Origin: Pipra filicauda
Lineage: Eukaryota > Chordata > Aves > Passeriformes > Pipridae
Assembly: GCF_003945595.2 (NCBI RefSeq)
Contig: NW_024104332.1
Location: 4,382,958-4,446,957 of the forward strand
DNA length: 64,000 nucleotides
Direction: 5' to 3'
Below are positions 27,590 through 41,393 of this stretch, piece by piece; position 1 is the first letter of the stretch; every line of letters begins with the position of its first letter. The notes under the pieces are model-generated. The model was not told the DNA's origin and did not search any database. It saw only the letters and a list, made by a program, of their open reading frames with translations. The translations under genes were made by a program, and so were the position numbers.

Positions 27590-29644
27590 GCTGAGAAGCA
27601 TAAAGGGAGTTACTCTTGGTTTTGTTTTGGTTTTTTTTTTATTTTGACCTTTTAAAATGTTTAGATAAGGTCAGAGTAAAATTAACAGGCAGTAATCACC
27701 CTCTCCAACACAGTGAGTCTGAGTAAATCCGCGCTGCCGCTCCATCAGGAATGCCATAGGTCACTGCAGACAAGTTTAGGAATTCCAGAGGGTCCTCAAA
27801 TTGCTTGCTGGCTGCAAAAAATCACTTTGGAGCCACTTTTATCAAATTCCAGGAATAAGGAGAAGAAATCCTGCATGTTTACTCCACGCTGCTCTGGCTG
27901 GGATCCAACAACAGCAAAGGAACTTGGAGCTGCAGCACTAAATCCCCGTTTTTCTCACCCTTGTAGTCATTAAACTGTTTATGCAGATAAAAGGACTGAC
28001 AATTGTACCAAGTGCCGTGCACTGAGTTACTGAAAGCTTCCAAACACCCTTTTTTTTTTTTTTAATAAATCTGAAGGCTTGATAAAGGAGCTTCTTAACA
28101 TGCAGCATGGAAATTTGTGCCACTAGTAAAATATGGTGCATTTGTTGTTGATCTGTGACAGGGTGTGCTTCTGCCTTATTTTGCACAACTCAGAGAGTTA
28201 CCAGCCTTACATTACACAAGGAGAAATATCACCCAGAAGATTTACAGTGTTTGTATCAAGAAAAAAAAAAAAGAAATTATGTATGCAATGTGGAGGAAAA
28301 AATAAGAATGACAGGTGGCAGATTTGAAATTCTTTTAACATATGAGTTCTATAGTTAAAGCAAATACCAACTGCTGTGGGAAAGGCTAAAATTAGCTCGG
28401 GAGAGAAATGTGAGTTTTAACTGTTACACTGTTTACTTTTGCAAGCAATGAGACACCAGTAACGTTTAAAACTAAGTAAAGAAGTTTTAAGTAAGGCTAA
28501 GTAAAAAGATGCAGAAAGCTGAGTTAGAAGCCTTTCGGATTGATTCTTCACATTTCTCCTGAACAGAGATTTTTGTCACATCAGAAATATTATTAAGAAT
28601 CTATAACTGGCATACAATATGGTCTTCCTGTGCTGAGCATACAATAAGTGCTTCCATGGTTGGTTTGGTGCATTCCAGATACGTGGTTTCAAAACAGGAC
28701 GCAGTGGGGAAATCAAGTTATCCCCAAGTTATTCCTGCTCTCCACACACTCCATGTTCCCCTTAAACCAGTTTGTTTTGATGGAAGTGCTGGCACATCAT
28801 ACAACAGAAGCAGCAGGGGCAGAGCTGGGAGATGGAGAGAACACCCTAAGCTGGTACTAGCACTGAGTGCTTCAAAATTAAGGACTCGTGCACCCAGCAG
28901 GCAGATAGTTGAACTGCTGGCTTTAGGAGCTTTCCCTGATGCTCTCAGCCTTCCCCCATTCACCCCATTATCTTTCTCCTCCTCATTTATGCCAGAATAA
29001 CTAGTATAATTAAAAGCCTAAAATGTTACAGGGTTAAAAAAAAATAAAGTCCTCTTTCTTGATGTGTTGCTTTCACCCTGAATTAATTCCGGCATTCAGT
29101 TTTCAAAGTTCTACAAAAACAATTAATCTGGCAGAGCTGAAGCAAGGGGAACTGTGATCACAAAACTTAAGACAGCTTTGCTACAAGAAAGGCATCTCAT
29201 GGAACTAAACAGAACATGTGAGAGAAAACAAGCCCAGCATTGTGGCTTTGTTCCTCTGCACAGCTGGTGACATTTCCCACAGATGCTGCTACTTAATATC
29301 GATAAAATGGAACACAGAATAAACAAAAGATAATTTACATTTGTCATTTGGCACGGGTCATGCCTCAGGTGACAATGCTTCAAGTATCAGTGCAACAGGA
29401 AAATAATAACAATTATCTCAAGGGAGGTAAAACAGAGAAGAAAAGTCTAACTCTCGTGAACATTCATAACAGTCTACTGGATTTTATCAAGGACCTTCAG
29501 CCTCCAGTGGTCTAAAAAAAAAAAAATTAAAAAAAAATTCAAGATTCTAAATATGGATTTAGAAACCTTACTAAAGAATGGAATAAGTAAATATATCAGT
29601 GTTCAACAACTCTTAAAAGTTTAAAAACAGCAAAGCATTTGTAA

Positions 29645-29900
29645 GGGCCCTGAGAGTATCCCCCATGGAGGCTCGTGTACCTGGGCTGGGGGCCAAGGCA
29701 GGCAGTGCAGCTGCAGGCTGTCCCCTCCCTCCCTGGCCACGCAGGCCGGGGTCAAACCCCCTTCCTGGGGGGAGCTGCTTTTAAAGAGGAGCCTCTACCA
29801 TTTGCCCCGGACCTGAGCTGCACCTCCTGCTGTGCTGCAGCCCAGCCTGTGCTTCCCCATGGGCCCTGTTGGTCCTCACAGCTCCATGACTGTCCAACCT
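29645..29900. other. Isolated GC-rich patch
   Basis: This patch of about 250 bp is clearly GC-rich against AT-rich flanks. It has little CpG enrichment and is rich in CTGCAG and CCTCCC-type motifs. One plus-strand frame stays open for 86 codons from 29675, but the predicted peptide shows no domain I recognise, and high GC alone lengthens open frames. It could be a regulatory element, a lone exon or a lineage-specific repeat. Confidence 0.4.
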
Positions 29901-32900
29901 TATGTTTTCCCTCGAGCATTCATGAGGGAATATAAAACAGTAAAACATGATTTATATCAGCCTAATTACAAATGAAATAACTCTTATCCAGCTAGCTTGA
30001 GACAATAAAGCCAAGAGGAAGTATAGAATAAAACATCTTTAGGTCAATCTGACATTTTTTGCTGGCAAATATTCCTTATGGAAGTTAAACTCTGTGGTCA
30101 TGTGCTCTCAATATGAACATGGAAAAGATGGCATCTGACATCACTGACATGACTACAAACACAACAGGAGAACTTCAGCTGTGCCTGGAGAGTGACATAA
30201 GTGGCTGGCAAAGCAGGTGGGTGGTTAAACTTCACTGTGATGCAACAAGAGGATATGAACCAAAACAGTGAAGCTTAAAGGGAGTAGATTCTTTCCAACA
30301 GCTATAAACTTTATAAACACAACTTGATAATTGTGAAGGTTTAAAACTCTGGGATGAGTACTAGACTAATCTGGACAGCCTTCAGGGGAAATGTATTGTT
30401 GTTTTGGTAGTTCTACTCGTTGTTCAATCTTATTCAAGTCACACAGCTCTTCTCTGAGAGATTCTGTCAACTGACTGGCCTGCACTCACTGTTTCAATGT
30501 CCTGGTTTAAAGTCTTTAGAATTGGACCACTTAGATTACACTGTCAGACACAGTTCCAACAATTAGAAATAAAAAATCAAGAGCTTCAATGGAATTATAT
30601 TCCACAGAATCTCTGCTCTGCTGTCTAGTTGTTTTTAACATATGACATTTCTTAAAAATTCCTCGTCACTGGGGACACAGTTCATTTCACACAGTTCTCC
30701 AGGTTGCAGTATCATCTTTTCTGTCAGTAAAGTTACTTGTGCTGGAAAGATTTAACCTCTTTAACTAAGAGTTACCCAAAGACCAGACAGTATGCAAAGG
30801 GATGCAACAACCTAGTACTTGGCCTTACACAAACCTGTCAAAAACAGCCACTGTTGTTGGAGTCAGGGAGCATGAAAGAAACTCATATATAATATATAAG
30901 AAATTACCTTTCCAGTAACTATCATTTCATGCATATCCCTAATCTGAGCAAAGGGTGATCTCTCTTCATCCCAGAAGGAATTACATCTCTCTTCATCCCA
31001 GAAGGTCAGGCTATGTGCTGGATCTGATAATGACTGGGGTAAGCAGAGACATGGGATTAGAACAGAACAGTTCTAAACTACTGCTCTTGTGCTGGTTTTC
31101 TGACAAAGGCACTTTGTTCTCATAAAACTGCACAGGCAGCCAGTGGTGCTGGATCCATATCCCAGCAGGAATCACAGGAAGGCAATGCCACAGCTGTAAT
31201 TTGCTCTTCCATCAAAACCAACTGGGACTATGGAAACCTGATCCTGAGCTTTTGCAGAGAGTCAGCACATGTTATCACATTAGCAGGGTTCTGATGTTCA
31301 TAACCATCCAGACCAAATTACAGCAGGAGAAACCAGAGCAGGGGGTAAAATGATAGTAAAGAAGTGCAACTCTTGTAAGGATGCTCAGTTTTGCAGTAGA
31401 ACAGGAAGTGGCATAAGTAACCAAATACAGATACAAATAAAGTTAATAATAGAGGAGTGGTAATATTAAAGTGACTAGGAAACAGAATGCAACAGGAAAA
31501 GACTGTAAGGGAGATAAAAGAACTTTATGGAGCAAAGACAGTAAGAAATGGAACATGCTAAGTGTGTGCATAAATATTAATTACAGAGAATTCAGATTCC
31601 GTCAGCTCCAGACTTTTATTAGCAATAATAGTGACTGATTCAGTCACACACGTTAAAAATGAATTGAGAACTAACCTGATAAACTCAGACAAAACTAACA
31701 AATTCCTGCAGTATGACTGAATTGGGATGAGCTTATATAGCTGGTGATCAATTTGGCCCTCAAAACTTTCATGGCTAAACACTTGCAAGAATGACTAGCT
31801 TAACAGCTTAGTGGTGATTCCTGACCAGCTTGACTATAATTCCTTATTTAAATTGATTAACATAAGTGGGTATTAAAATATCTGCAGCTTGACAAGTGAA
31901 ATATGCAGTTTTACATAAAGCTATCAAGTGATTCAGAAAACATGTAATTGTTGGCAATAAAGTACACTTTTCATATAGAGCTGTTTGCAATGTTCTGAGC
32001 TTGCAGTAGAATCATTTCAGGCTACACACAGACACACATAGTTCAGCAGGCACATAAATCCCGTAGTGAATCTAATTTCTGCTGTAACAAACAGGATTCA
32101 GCTTAGGACAAATAGCAAATAAAGTCTCTGAGTAAGACTAAGCTGGAAAACTCTGACAAAGACAAAAAATGAAATAAATAGTCACCTCTTAAGCCAACAA
32201 AGGGGAAGGGTTTGCAGGTAGGGACCAGGTATACAAGCTCCAGGACCTGCTTTTTGCCACTGCTAAAGCAAAGACTGCTGGTCTGGAAAAGGTGTTCTTG
32301 ATGTGTCCTTGACTGCTCATCTTCCCAAGTACACACAGAGAAATCACCTGCACAGCTCCTCGCAGTTATACCTCAGCTTAGGACCCCAGGATTAAAAATG
32401 CTGGGTAACAAGAAGTTTATGGAGTGGTAGAGCTAGAGAAGCACTGCAGAGTGTGCTTTTATGACCACTTGTTTTATCTTCACTGCTTTCTAGTCCGTGC
32501 AGGTTACACCAAAAACCATACTGCACACATTCCCTGATGTGCAAGCAAACAAAAAAAAATAGGAAGAAATAAAGGTGTTAAGAAAACTTCAAAGCTTTAG
32601 CACACTTAATTTGGCTAGAAATGAAAACTTGCTGTTGGGGCAAGTTACACAGGAGGTTTATACGCTTTTTTTCTCCAAACAAAAAAATGCTAAAGAATGG
32701 TAAGTTTTTAATCACATCTCTCAGGATCAGTTTATCTTCATACAAAGAGCAGGATTTGAATGTAATTTCAACACTCAAAGGCTTATCTGCCTAAAAAGCA
32801 GCATCAATTTACCATTTTTTGAGCTCTTCCTTGTCTTTTCATCACTATATAACTGCACTCCTCAGTGCTGTGTCCTCAAGAATTTTATGACATCCTAATC

Positions 32901-35900
32901 ATAATACTACACTTATGGAAACATATACAGTCATCTAGACAGAAAAGCTGCTCCTTTATCTGAAAATTTTGGGCCTGAGCATTAAGAATTTACCTTTAGA
33001 CACTTTACATTTCCTTCTTAAAAAGGAAGGTTTTCTTTCTAATGGAAGGTGGACAAAATCACACATTTAAGGTTTTCCAAGGACCCATCTCACTCAATTT
33101 TACTTCTGCAAAATTTGAAGGGGAAGGGAACACAGGGGAAAGAATTGTCCAGTTTTGATAATGTATGGAGAACTCACCAAAGTCTTCAAAGCTAATTTTT
33201 GAAAAATATGTAAAATAATTATATCAGCTTTTCAGATGATGTTATTTGAGAATAATTCTATTTATACCAGTGCATGTAAGAAAAATCTTACTTTGTTGAG
33301 ACATGAGTACTTGAACAAAAACTTTAGCATCCCACCCCAAGCATTTAGCTCAATTTTTTAATCTCCTTAGCAGTAATATCCCTTCTGAAATAAAGACACA
33401 TTCCTTCTCTTTCTGCCCTTTCTCCAGCAGTGAGTGGTGCTCCTCTCAGCAGGCAATTGGCACAGCTGCATGGCTGAAGAAGGTCTAACTAAATTTCTTT
33501 AAAGTGCTCAGGTGTCTATATTTAATTTTAATGTTGAATATAATAAATAATGATGAATATAATAAATACCACATTATAGCATTTTTCTGCATTCTTTTGT
33601 CACATCAGTACCATCCTTTATAAGTTTAAATGATCTACAAAAATGAGGATTAAAAAAAAGTGTAAAAAGTAGTGATAAAATGTAACTAGAAGCCAAAACT
33701 CTCAGTCTAATACTAATTATAATCTTAGCATGCCAGTTTTATTTCTTAATACTGAATTTATTCCACTTTGAGTAGTTAGATCTTCACTCCCTGAAGCTAA
33801 ATATAAATCCAAGAAATCTGTATTACTGCCCAGGTGCAGTAAAAAGAATCAAAGAAATTCCATCATATTTTAAGTCTCTCTGTCTATGTTAAAATGCCAC
33901 ATGTACTTTTATCTTCCTTACCAAAAAAAAAAAATGAAATCAGATATTCTGACTGTCTATTTAATTTCTTACTACTCTGATAGTTGTCTGTATTTCTGTG
34001 CACCAACGATTTACACATAAAATATTCTTGAATTTCCCTGGTTTTAGCCTATGCAGTGTAAGAAGACTTGGAGAAACAGGTGGGATTTAGCACTTGTAAA
34101 TGATCAGGATATTCTCTTCCCTCTAGAAACTAGGATGTGGATGAGAAACCAGCTTACTGGATATTTTAAACTGAAACTGGTGGTATTTAAAGACTTCCAG
34201 AGAAACAGATGGGTAAAAGATTTAGTGAGGAAATATTTAATCAGCAGAAATTTGACAAATTAATCTGTAAATGAATCCTTGCCTGCGTGCTCTTTTCATT
34301 ACAGGGAAGCCATATCCCTTCTGCCAATCATTTCCCAGGATTTTCAGTGCCAAAATGCACCTTAAGACACACACACTGCCCCACCAGACTCCACTGTTTT
34401 AGCAACAGCCTACTATACTTATAGGTCAGATAATACAATATTTTACATTTAAAAACCAAACAAACAGGATTCTAGAGGAAGATTCTACTTCTGGAGGTTG
34501 TTCCTGACCAATCCAGAAATGGAATAGTGTGTTTAACTAATGAGGGATTTTGAGTGTGACTTTGATGTTCCAGAGATTAATTGAACTGGAGGTTTGGGTC
34601 TAATCTCTCAATTCAGTGAAGAGAGCAAGGGAAGGGAATAAATGCCAGTTTTTTACCTGGCCCTATTGTTTTCCAAAAAAAAAAACCACCAAAAAAACAC
34701 CAAACTGATTTTCTCAAACCTGTTTTGTAATGGCCTAAATTCACCAATCCTACCAATACCTTACAAGCCCTCACCATAATGTTGGCTTTTGAGTATTTAT
34801 AGCTCCACTTTTTATATCACAGGAAAAGTATGCAGGGTCTTATACACTGGAGAGCAGAGATCAGTGTCAGGAAACTCTATAGTCCCTTTGCTACAGTGCA
34901 GTAGCTTTGACAAATAATAAAACACAAGCCTTAAAAGGGTCAAGCATCCAGCGTGTGGAACAACTTAATCTATTTTAGAAGAATTATACAACTAAGAGGC
35001 AATGATTTCACATTGGCAACTCTTTTTTTCTCGTCAGCTTGCAGGCATAGTCCTAATTTATATGTAATTCTTAATAGAAATCTATGCTGAGGTCGCTGCT
35101 TGAAACCCTAGACAGCTTTTCTTTCCAGCCCTTCCTGAGCTTATAAAATGGAACAGGTGTTACAGTAACTGTAGTTGCTCCTTTCCCCTTGAGGTAACCA
35201 CGTGCCACAAAGAAATTGAGAAGCTCTTGCCTGCATTTTTCCAAGCATATTAAAGGAGGCTTTATGTGCTGTGCACACATTTGACAGAAATAACAGCACA
35301 AATTTATTTATACGTTTGCCACAGCTGCCTTCCATCCACTTCACAAAGAAACATAATCCTCCCTGTGACACCCCTTTAGGGAAAGCTCCACTCATCATAC
35401 CTATAACATTAAAATAATAAATACATTTGGGGAGGTGACAACTGTTCTGAAGACTAGCAGGTGGTTGTGTGGCTGAGCTGCTCCATTGTGGCAGCTGCAT
35501 TTCATCATTTGTGAGTACCACATGAAGAATTAGTTTTATATTAAAAGTCCAGTTTACAGAGTTCAGCAAGGAGTTATGAAAAAAAAAAATGTATTCTTTC
35601 TCAGACTTCCAAATCTTTAGGAAGGACGCCTTTTCTGCCTCCAAAGAATGTAATGTAATTATTTAAAATCTTGTTAGGATTTGTTGACACTACTACAAAA
35701 TTCAGTATGTTGTGTTCTGCAAGCATGGTGTGACTTTAAATAAACAGTACAATTGCTGTACTTTCCCACCCAAATATTATACCTTATCTCTGATATAAAT
35801 GTAAATGCATGTTCATGGTGAAGGAGAACATCTACCATCTATGAATGTTCCTGGTACACAAAGGCTACCAGAGATCTTGCAAACTTGCTGCCAGTTTATC

Positions 35901-36748
35901 CTCATGCTCTTCAGAGGAAGGAAATATGTAGATCCTCAGCTGGTATGAATTTTCAAAGACACGGGAGTGAATATTATACTTATTCATATAACTCTCTATT
36001 CCTGTCCCTCTAGGATCCTTAACACAGCTTTTAATTATAAAATTATGAGTGCTCTTTAAATTTTAATGAAAAATTATTATTATTAAAAATATATTATACC
36101 TGCAACCCCAGGTATAGTCCCTAAAATAAAGAAACACAGAGCCGAGTAGGCATAAAAATGAATCTTTCTGAATACAGTTCAAGTGCATTTGCAGCATACA
36201 AATTCTGGAATTATATGTTCTTAACGCTTCTAGAAAACTGCTACTAGATGAAGCTAGGAAGCTTTAAAGTATTGATCTATCCACTTTAAAATCCAAGAGC
36301 CTGAGCAGCTCTGGATCCCAGTTCTCCATCCTACAGCCAGCTATGGGCTAATCATCCCTGTGTTAACCTCGGTTTGACTCGTTATACTGACAGCAGTGTG
36401 GAAATACATGATTTATGAGGTAAAGAAAGTTTAATCCTTCAGAAGAAAAACCCTAACTCAAGCACACCATGTCGTGGGCTAAAACGTGAAAGGCTCTTTC
36501 CTGCTGGATCTTCATTCCTTTCTGGATCGAACCCTTCTGGCCAGAAGCTGCCCACCCACAAAGATTATGAAGGATTGTGTCAGCCTGAATGCAAGTTTAA
36601 GAGAGAAAACTGTATGTTTTCTGCTGGCTTCTGCATAAGGGCAAATTTCAAAATCAGATTTTTTTATATGATTGGTTTTGTTTCAGGCTTTACCTAATAA
36701 TTTCTAACGCTGTCAGAAAGATTACGGAATAGAGAAATTTTGTCAAGA
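29901..36748. other. Non-genic block, no gene recognised
   Basis: Unique AT-rich DNA. The longest open frame (35141-35644, minus, 167 codons) shows no domain and is likely chance. A short tandem duplication is listed separately. Confidence 0.55.
30958..31005. repeat. Two-copy tandem duplication, period 27
   Basis: The 21-bp string beginning ATCTCTCTTCATCCC and ending AGAAGG is present identically at 30958-30978 and 30985-31005. Identity of the copies points to a recent slippage-type duplication. Confidence 0.9.
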
Positions 36749-36813
36749 GGATAGCCTGAATGATTTATTGAGGCCCCTTCCAACCCTATTTTTCTACATT
36801 CCTATAATTCTGG
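36749..36813 (+). mobile_element. CR1 LINE 3' end fragment
   Basis: The sequence carries the sense-strand CR1 3' terminus. A GAGGCCCCTTCCAACC block is followed, after a short diverged spacer, by CCTATAATTCTG, a decayed form of the terminal ATTCTATG-type repeat. Only the last 60 or so bases remain recognisable, as expected for an old 5'-truncated copy. Confidence 0.7.
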
Positions 36814-38374
36814 AAAGATGCTAAAATTTTCATGCTGTAGTTGGAATCTGAACCAGAGTATTGCTTCACTACACTGAATGGCAGAAGTGGATCCTGGACA
36901 CCAGAGCATCAAAGCTGACCATTAAACTCCATGACATACTAGAGAGGAAATGTTCCATCCTACTCCCCTGTGTCCATGCTGGAATTCTTGAAAATCCTGG
37001 CATTGTTTCCCCTTTCAGACAATCCTGTTAATACTAGGAAACCACAAAAGTCCAAAGAACCACACAGCAAAATGATTAGTAATGTGCTTTTCACACTGCC
37101 CAGCAAGGGAAGAAAACAGAAGGGAGTAAAAGCAATGTTCTAGTACGTCTGTCCTCAGGACACAGGCAGAGGAGAGGGAACTGGATTCCTTGAATTTCTG
37201 GGGTACCTTTGGGAAAATCACTCAAGCTGAGTCTAGAATGCTAATTTTGTTATTTTGGAGTGCTCTGGGCTCTTAGTCAATACATTTTCCTTCTTCATGT
37301 TCCAAACCAAGCCCAAAGTGCACACCCTCCATACCTTGATCGTTCATGGAACCAGAGCCACCAGGAGTGCCACTGCTCATTCTTTCAGGACAGCACGGGG
37401 CAGAGACATCCAAGTTCCAAACCTGCAGCTATAATAGACACCTTAATTTGAGAAACAGTGCTAAGGAGTCCTATTGTGGGGCTGCAACAACACAACCGTG
37501 TCATTTCCAGGACCTCAGCCAGTGTTTCTAACAGCTTTATGCTACATCTTTCCATAAGACAACTCAGTAGCACTATGTGGGGGTCTCAGGATTGTTTTGC
37601 ACTCTGTAATGTAGCTATATCCTTTATAGTCTAGTTCTCATCTAACTCAGGACTAGTACCCTTTACTTCACAAAAATGCAACTGCAATAAACATTCTCCA
37701 AAAATATTGCAACACTCTCGTACTAAATTATTGGGAGTGAAGAGAAATACCCTAGAATGAGAAAACTGGGATACAGTCATTAAGAAAATACAGTTGTTTT
37801 GAGCAGGGTAACAGTAGCCATTCTGTTATGTTCTGACAAATCAAAACTAAACTAGATGCCAGCATCCACAGGAGCTCCATAGATAAGGCAGACAGAGGCT
37901 ATCCACAAAAGTATTATGAATACCTCCATCAAAAGAAGATAAAATTGTCACAGAGGGGAGACTGACGTTATAATATCAAAGGCAACATCACTCACCATAG
38001 CCCTTGGTTAGGCAGTGATTGCTGGTTTAGTGCACTCTACAGAATGTTCACAGGTAAAGCTGTCTTTAGCCTACCTCTGCCTCAGACTCTGGAAAAAAAC
38101 AGGTGAAATTTTCATTCCAGGCTTATGTTTTACCTCTTGGCAAACAAAACAAAACAAACAAAAAAAAGAAAACAATGCAGAAAAGTTTCTAAATCTGAGC
38201 AAACCTAGAAAATAACACGTCTAGAAAATGCAACACTGATCAAACGAGGCTCCCTCTAGCAATGCTAAAGCCAAATGAACCCCCAAAAAATATAAGAGTG
38301 AAAGAGGGGATGAAAGAAGGGGATGGGGCTCCGTATGAATCCATGTGCCTCTAGGATGAGAACACTCACCTCTC

Positions 38375-38484
38375 TTTTCTGAGACTTCATAGTGCAATAT
38401 TAAAAGTGTGGTGTTGGGAACAGATTGATTTTCTGAGACTTCATAATGCAGTATTAAAAGTGTGGTGTTGGGAACAGACTGATT
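38375..38484. repeat. Two-copy 54-bp tandem duplication
   Basis: Unit one (38375-38428) and unit two (38429-38484) share the TTTTCTGAGACTTCATA start and the AAAAGTGTGGTGTTGGGAAC core. They differ at only about three positions. The copies are directly adjacent, which points to a fairly recent tandem duplication. Confidence 0.9.
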
Positions 38485-39445
38485 CAGCTCTGCTGGGGTT
38501 GCTTACACTGTGTAAATACACGGAAATAAATCCCAACCTCCTCGCACTTCAAGGTGCGTTTCTGTGCAGCACAGACAGCTCTAAGTAAGGCAGCCCATCC
38601 CAGCTCACAGACTTCAGCAATTCTAAACCAAAATTATCCTTTTGTGTTATTGTTCGGTGCATAAACATTTAAAAAAAAAAAAAAAACTACTCTTGCCAAA
38701 CACAAAATACTTCTTCCCAGAAGGAAAACTGTATAGTCAGAACATCTTCTTGCTCTTCGAAAGAAAATAATTGCGACTAACATGATGAGAACTTTCAGAA
38801 CATACTGCATCAATCGAGTTCTGCATGAGTAATTACACTAATGTTTTGTAATATCATTAATTTTGTCTGCAGAAAATGTCTCGGCTTTCTGAAATACAAG
38901 ATTTGTTCCCAAAAGAACATTAGCCCTCAGCATAAGTTCTTGGCTAATTTCTGTGACTCTGCTGAGAACATTTGAGTAGTAAAGAAACATTTGTTTTCTG
39001 GGCAGAATTTGGCTGTTGAGGTCACAGAAGGCATTGTCTGCAAGCTGGCTCTTTTCCTTCTACAGCAGTTGTTTCGAAAGATTTCACAGAAGTGTACACA
39101 CTTGTTAGGTGTAGGAAGGCTCATGTCAGTAAGCATTAAAATTATTTTTCCTTCCAGTGGGAAGGCAGCTCACTTCTTTATCTCTATTTCTTCTTGAATG
39201 AGACTCTATCTATTCCTTACGGCTATATCTTGAGATTTCGAGTGGGGGATTTGTTATTTTTTTTAATGTTAGTATCATAAAGAAAGGAATTAATTTCTCT
39301 GCAGAAGTCAACAGGCTGAGAATTGCTTTACTGTTTTATTAAAAAACACCCAAAGATTAAGGCTTACCTTCAAAGGGCAGAAATAGGAAAACTGAGTCAA
39401 AGGACTAGTTTGTTACTGATCACATAACCTTAGAGTAGATTCAGA

Positions 39446-39502
39446 AATTATTACAATTATTACAATTATTACAATTATTACAATTATTATAATTATTACA
39501 AG
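39446..39502. repeat. Nonanucleotide microsatellite (ATTACAATT)n
   Basis: About six copies of a 9-bp unit, with one substituted copy (TATAATTATT) near the right end. Length polymorphism is likely. Confidence 0.9.
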
Positions 39503-40945
39503 TGTTCATATAAGCAATGACCCATCAAGAATTTCATAATAATAGTGAGAAGGAAAAGATAAACCTTAAAAAAAGATCAACATTTGCACAGATAAGAAAT
39601 GTAGAGGAAAACAGTTCCCCCATAATGGGGAAGAGAGGACTAGGAAGGAGATAAGGAACTAATTATTTGACCTGATGAAAGGCCATCCGTGGGACATCCC
39701 AGAAATGTGAGATTGTTGTCAGTAACAATATGACCCCAAGATGGGTTTTAAGCCAGACAGTCATGCAACGAAACCCTTGGTTTTCGGAAACAAAACTGCT
39801 TTTTCTTACTTTATGTGGGTCTGTCTCACCACACAAGAGGTGTGGTCAGGCTTCCAGGACACTTGTGCAATTAAATTCCTTTTTAATAAGGAATTATATT
39901 AAGCCTTTTGTAAATTATGCCGTTTTCAATTAAAAGAGCTCCGAATTAACAATTTCAACAGAGTTAACAAACAACACTTTACAAACCAAGAAAACTTGAT
40001 TCTTATTTTTCCCAAGAGACTGACTTGTTTTGAATCTGTTTCGAATGTAAAACAAGTCAGGTGAGATGGCAAGAATGAGATTTGGCCAGACATCTTGGCG
40101 AGGAATTCACTTGGAATATAGTATTTGCTCCCTCCAAGAAGATAATATATAGGATTATTCCTTTCTTCAATTCATTTATTTACCTCCCCTGATTTCTATT
40201 GCTATCTTCCTACTTGCTGTGTTCCATAATAGTCCAATTTTTTTCTTGAGACAGCACTAATACCCGGGGCACAACACAAAAACATCCTTGCAGCCTGTCT
40301 TTCTTCAATCCTTTCTATGCATCACAAAGAAATCAAGAAAATAAGAGTCCTCCTGTGCAGCTGTTTTACAAATATATTCTTCACAGAACAGCACCTCTGG
40401 ATAAATGATAGTGGATAAATGATCAGAAAACTGTTTCTGATGATGTGTAAGTCTCCTGTGTTCCAAGGTCAGAAGGAATTCAGCTGTCTGCTGTTCTTAG
40501 GTATATTAAAATTTTAAGTGCAATATTTTAGAGTAATATAAAGGTGATTTCCTTCACACAGTCAGCCTCCATAATTTGTAGTGCCCTTCAATTGCTCTCA
40601 TTCAGAAAAATGGAATCAATAAATGCAGTAAATGTTAGAGCAATTACATGCCTCTACCTATTATTCTTCTCTTGCTCTGTATATCATTGATCATCTTACA
40701 CTAAAATAAGGTATTTTACTCAACTATTGAGACATCAAGGAAGATAAAAACCCCATAAATGTTCAGTTTTCAGGTTTTCCAAGTCACAGCTGGCCTCGAA
40801 ATACCTTCAGACAGCAAAGGCACACACACACAGACTAATTGAAAGGAAAAGATGTGAAGGATGATCTCAGAGACTTGATCACTTTATCTCACAGTGGACT
40901 TGGCCATCCCATCTGCTTTGCCATTGACTGGGCTACTCTCCTGAG

Positions 40946-41393
40946 CATAGAAAATCCTAGAAAATCCTAGAGTGGGAAGAAGTCCAGAAATCATCTGGTT
41001 CAAATGGGGCTTTAGATTATGTTACCCAGGGCTCTGTGCAGTTGGGTCTTAAATATTCCCTGTGAGAGACAGTCCACCAGTTCTCTGGGTATCCTGTTCC
41101 AGCATCTGGTGGTTCTCATGAGGAAGAGTAACAAAAGAACCTCAGTCCTGTCTGTAAATCCCTTCCAGTATTGCAACACTGTGATAAGGTTGCCCTGAGC
41201 ATTCTTTTCTCTAGGTTGGACAAACCAATTTCCTTCAACCTTTCTTCATTTTTCAAGCTCTAGAACCTTTTAATCATCCTGGTATTTCCCTGCTAGATCT
41301 TTCCCAGCTTTATAATGTCTCCTGAAATGGGGAGACTTAAACTGGACACTGTTCCATGTGTGCAGAGTGTAATAATCACATCCCTGGTTACAT
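40946..41393 (-). mobile_element. CR1 LINE 3' portion, diverged
   Basis: On the plus strand this reads as the reverse complement of a CR1 3' region. It starts with two copies of AAAATCCTAG, a form of the CR1 terminal repeat. A GGGAAGAAGTCCAGAAATCA block and a 'GGTTNCCCAGGGC' block follow. Next come 'CTCTGGGTATCCTGTTCCAG', a 'GATAAGGTTGCCCTGAGC' block, 'TTCTCTAGGTTGGACA', and a block ending in CTGGACACTGTTCC. The order is that of the avian CR1 family, with many substitutions and small gaps. The 5' truncation point is unclear. Some CR1-like sequence may extend to about 41.45 kb. Confidence 0.85.

Larger units (their letters stand above)
23166..29644. other. Non-genic block, no gene recognised
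   Basis: Unique AT-rich DNA with a small tandem duplication, an A/C-rich tract and a C/A homopolymer junction, listed separately. A GC-richer patch at about 25.4-25.75 kb has no coding signature that I can recognise. Confidence 0.55.
36814..40945. other. Non-genic block, no gene recognised
   Basis: Unique AT-rich DNA with two tandem-repeat loci and a poly-A tract (38671-38686). No exon or RNA gene is recognised. Confidence 0.55.

Noticed and set aside
35141..35644. 167-codon minus-strand open frame
   Set aside because: No domain, signal or family resemblance. Composition is that of surrounding non-coding DNA, and overlapping frames exist. Chance is enough at this window size.
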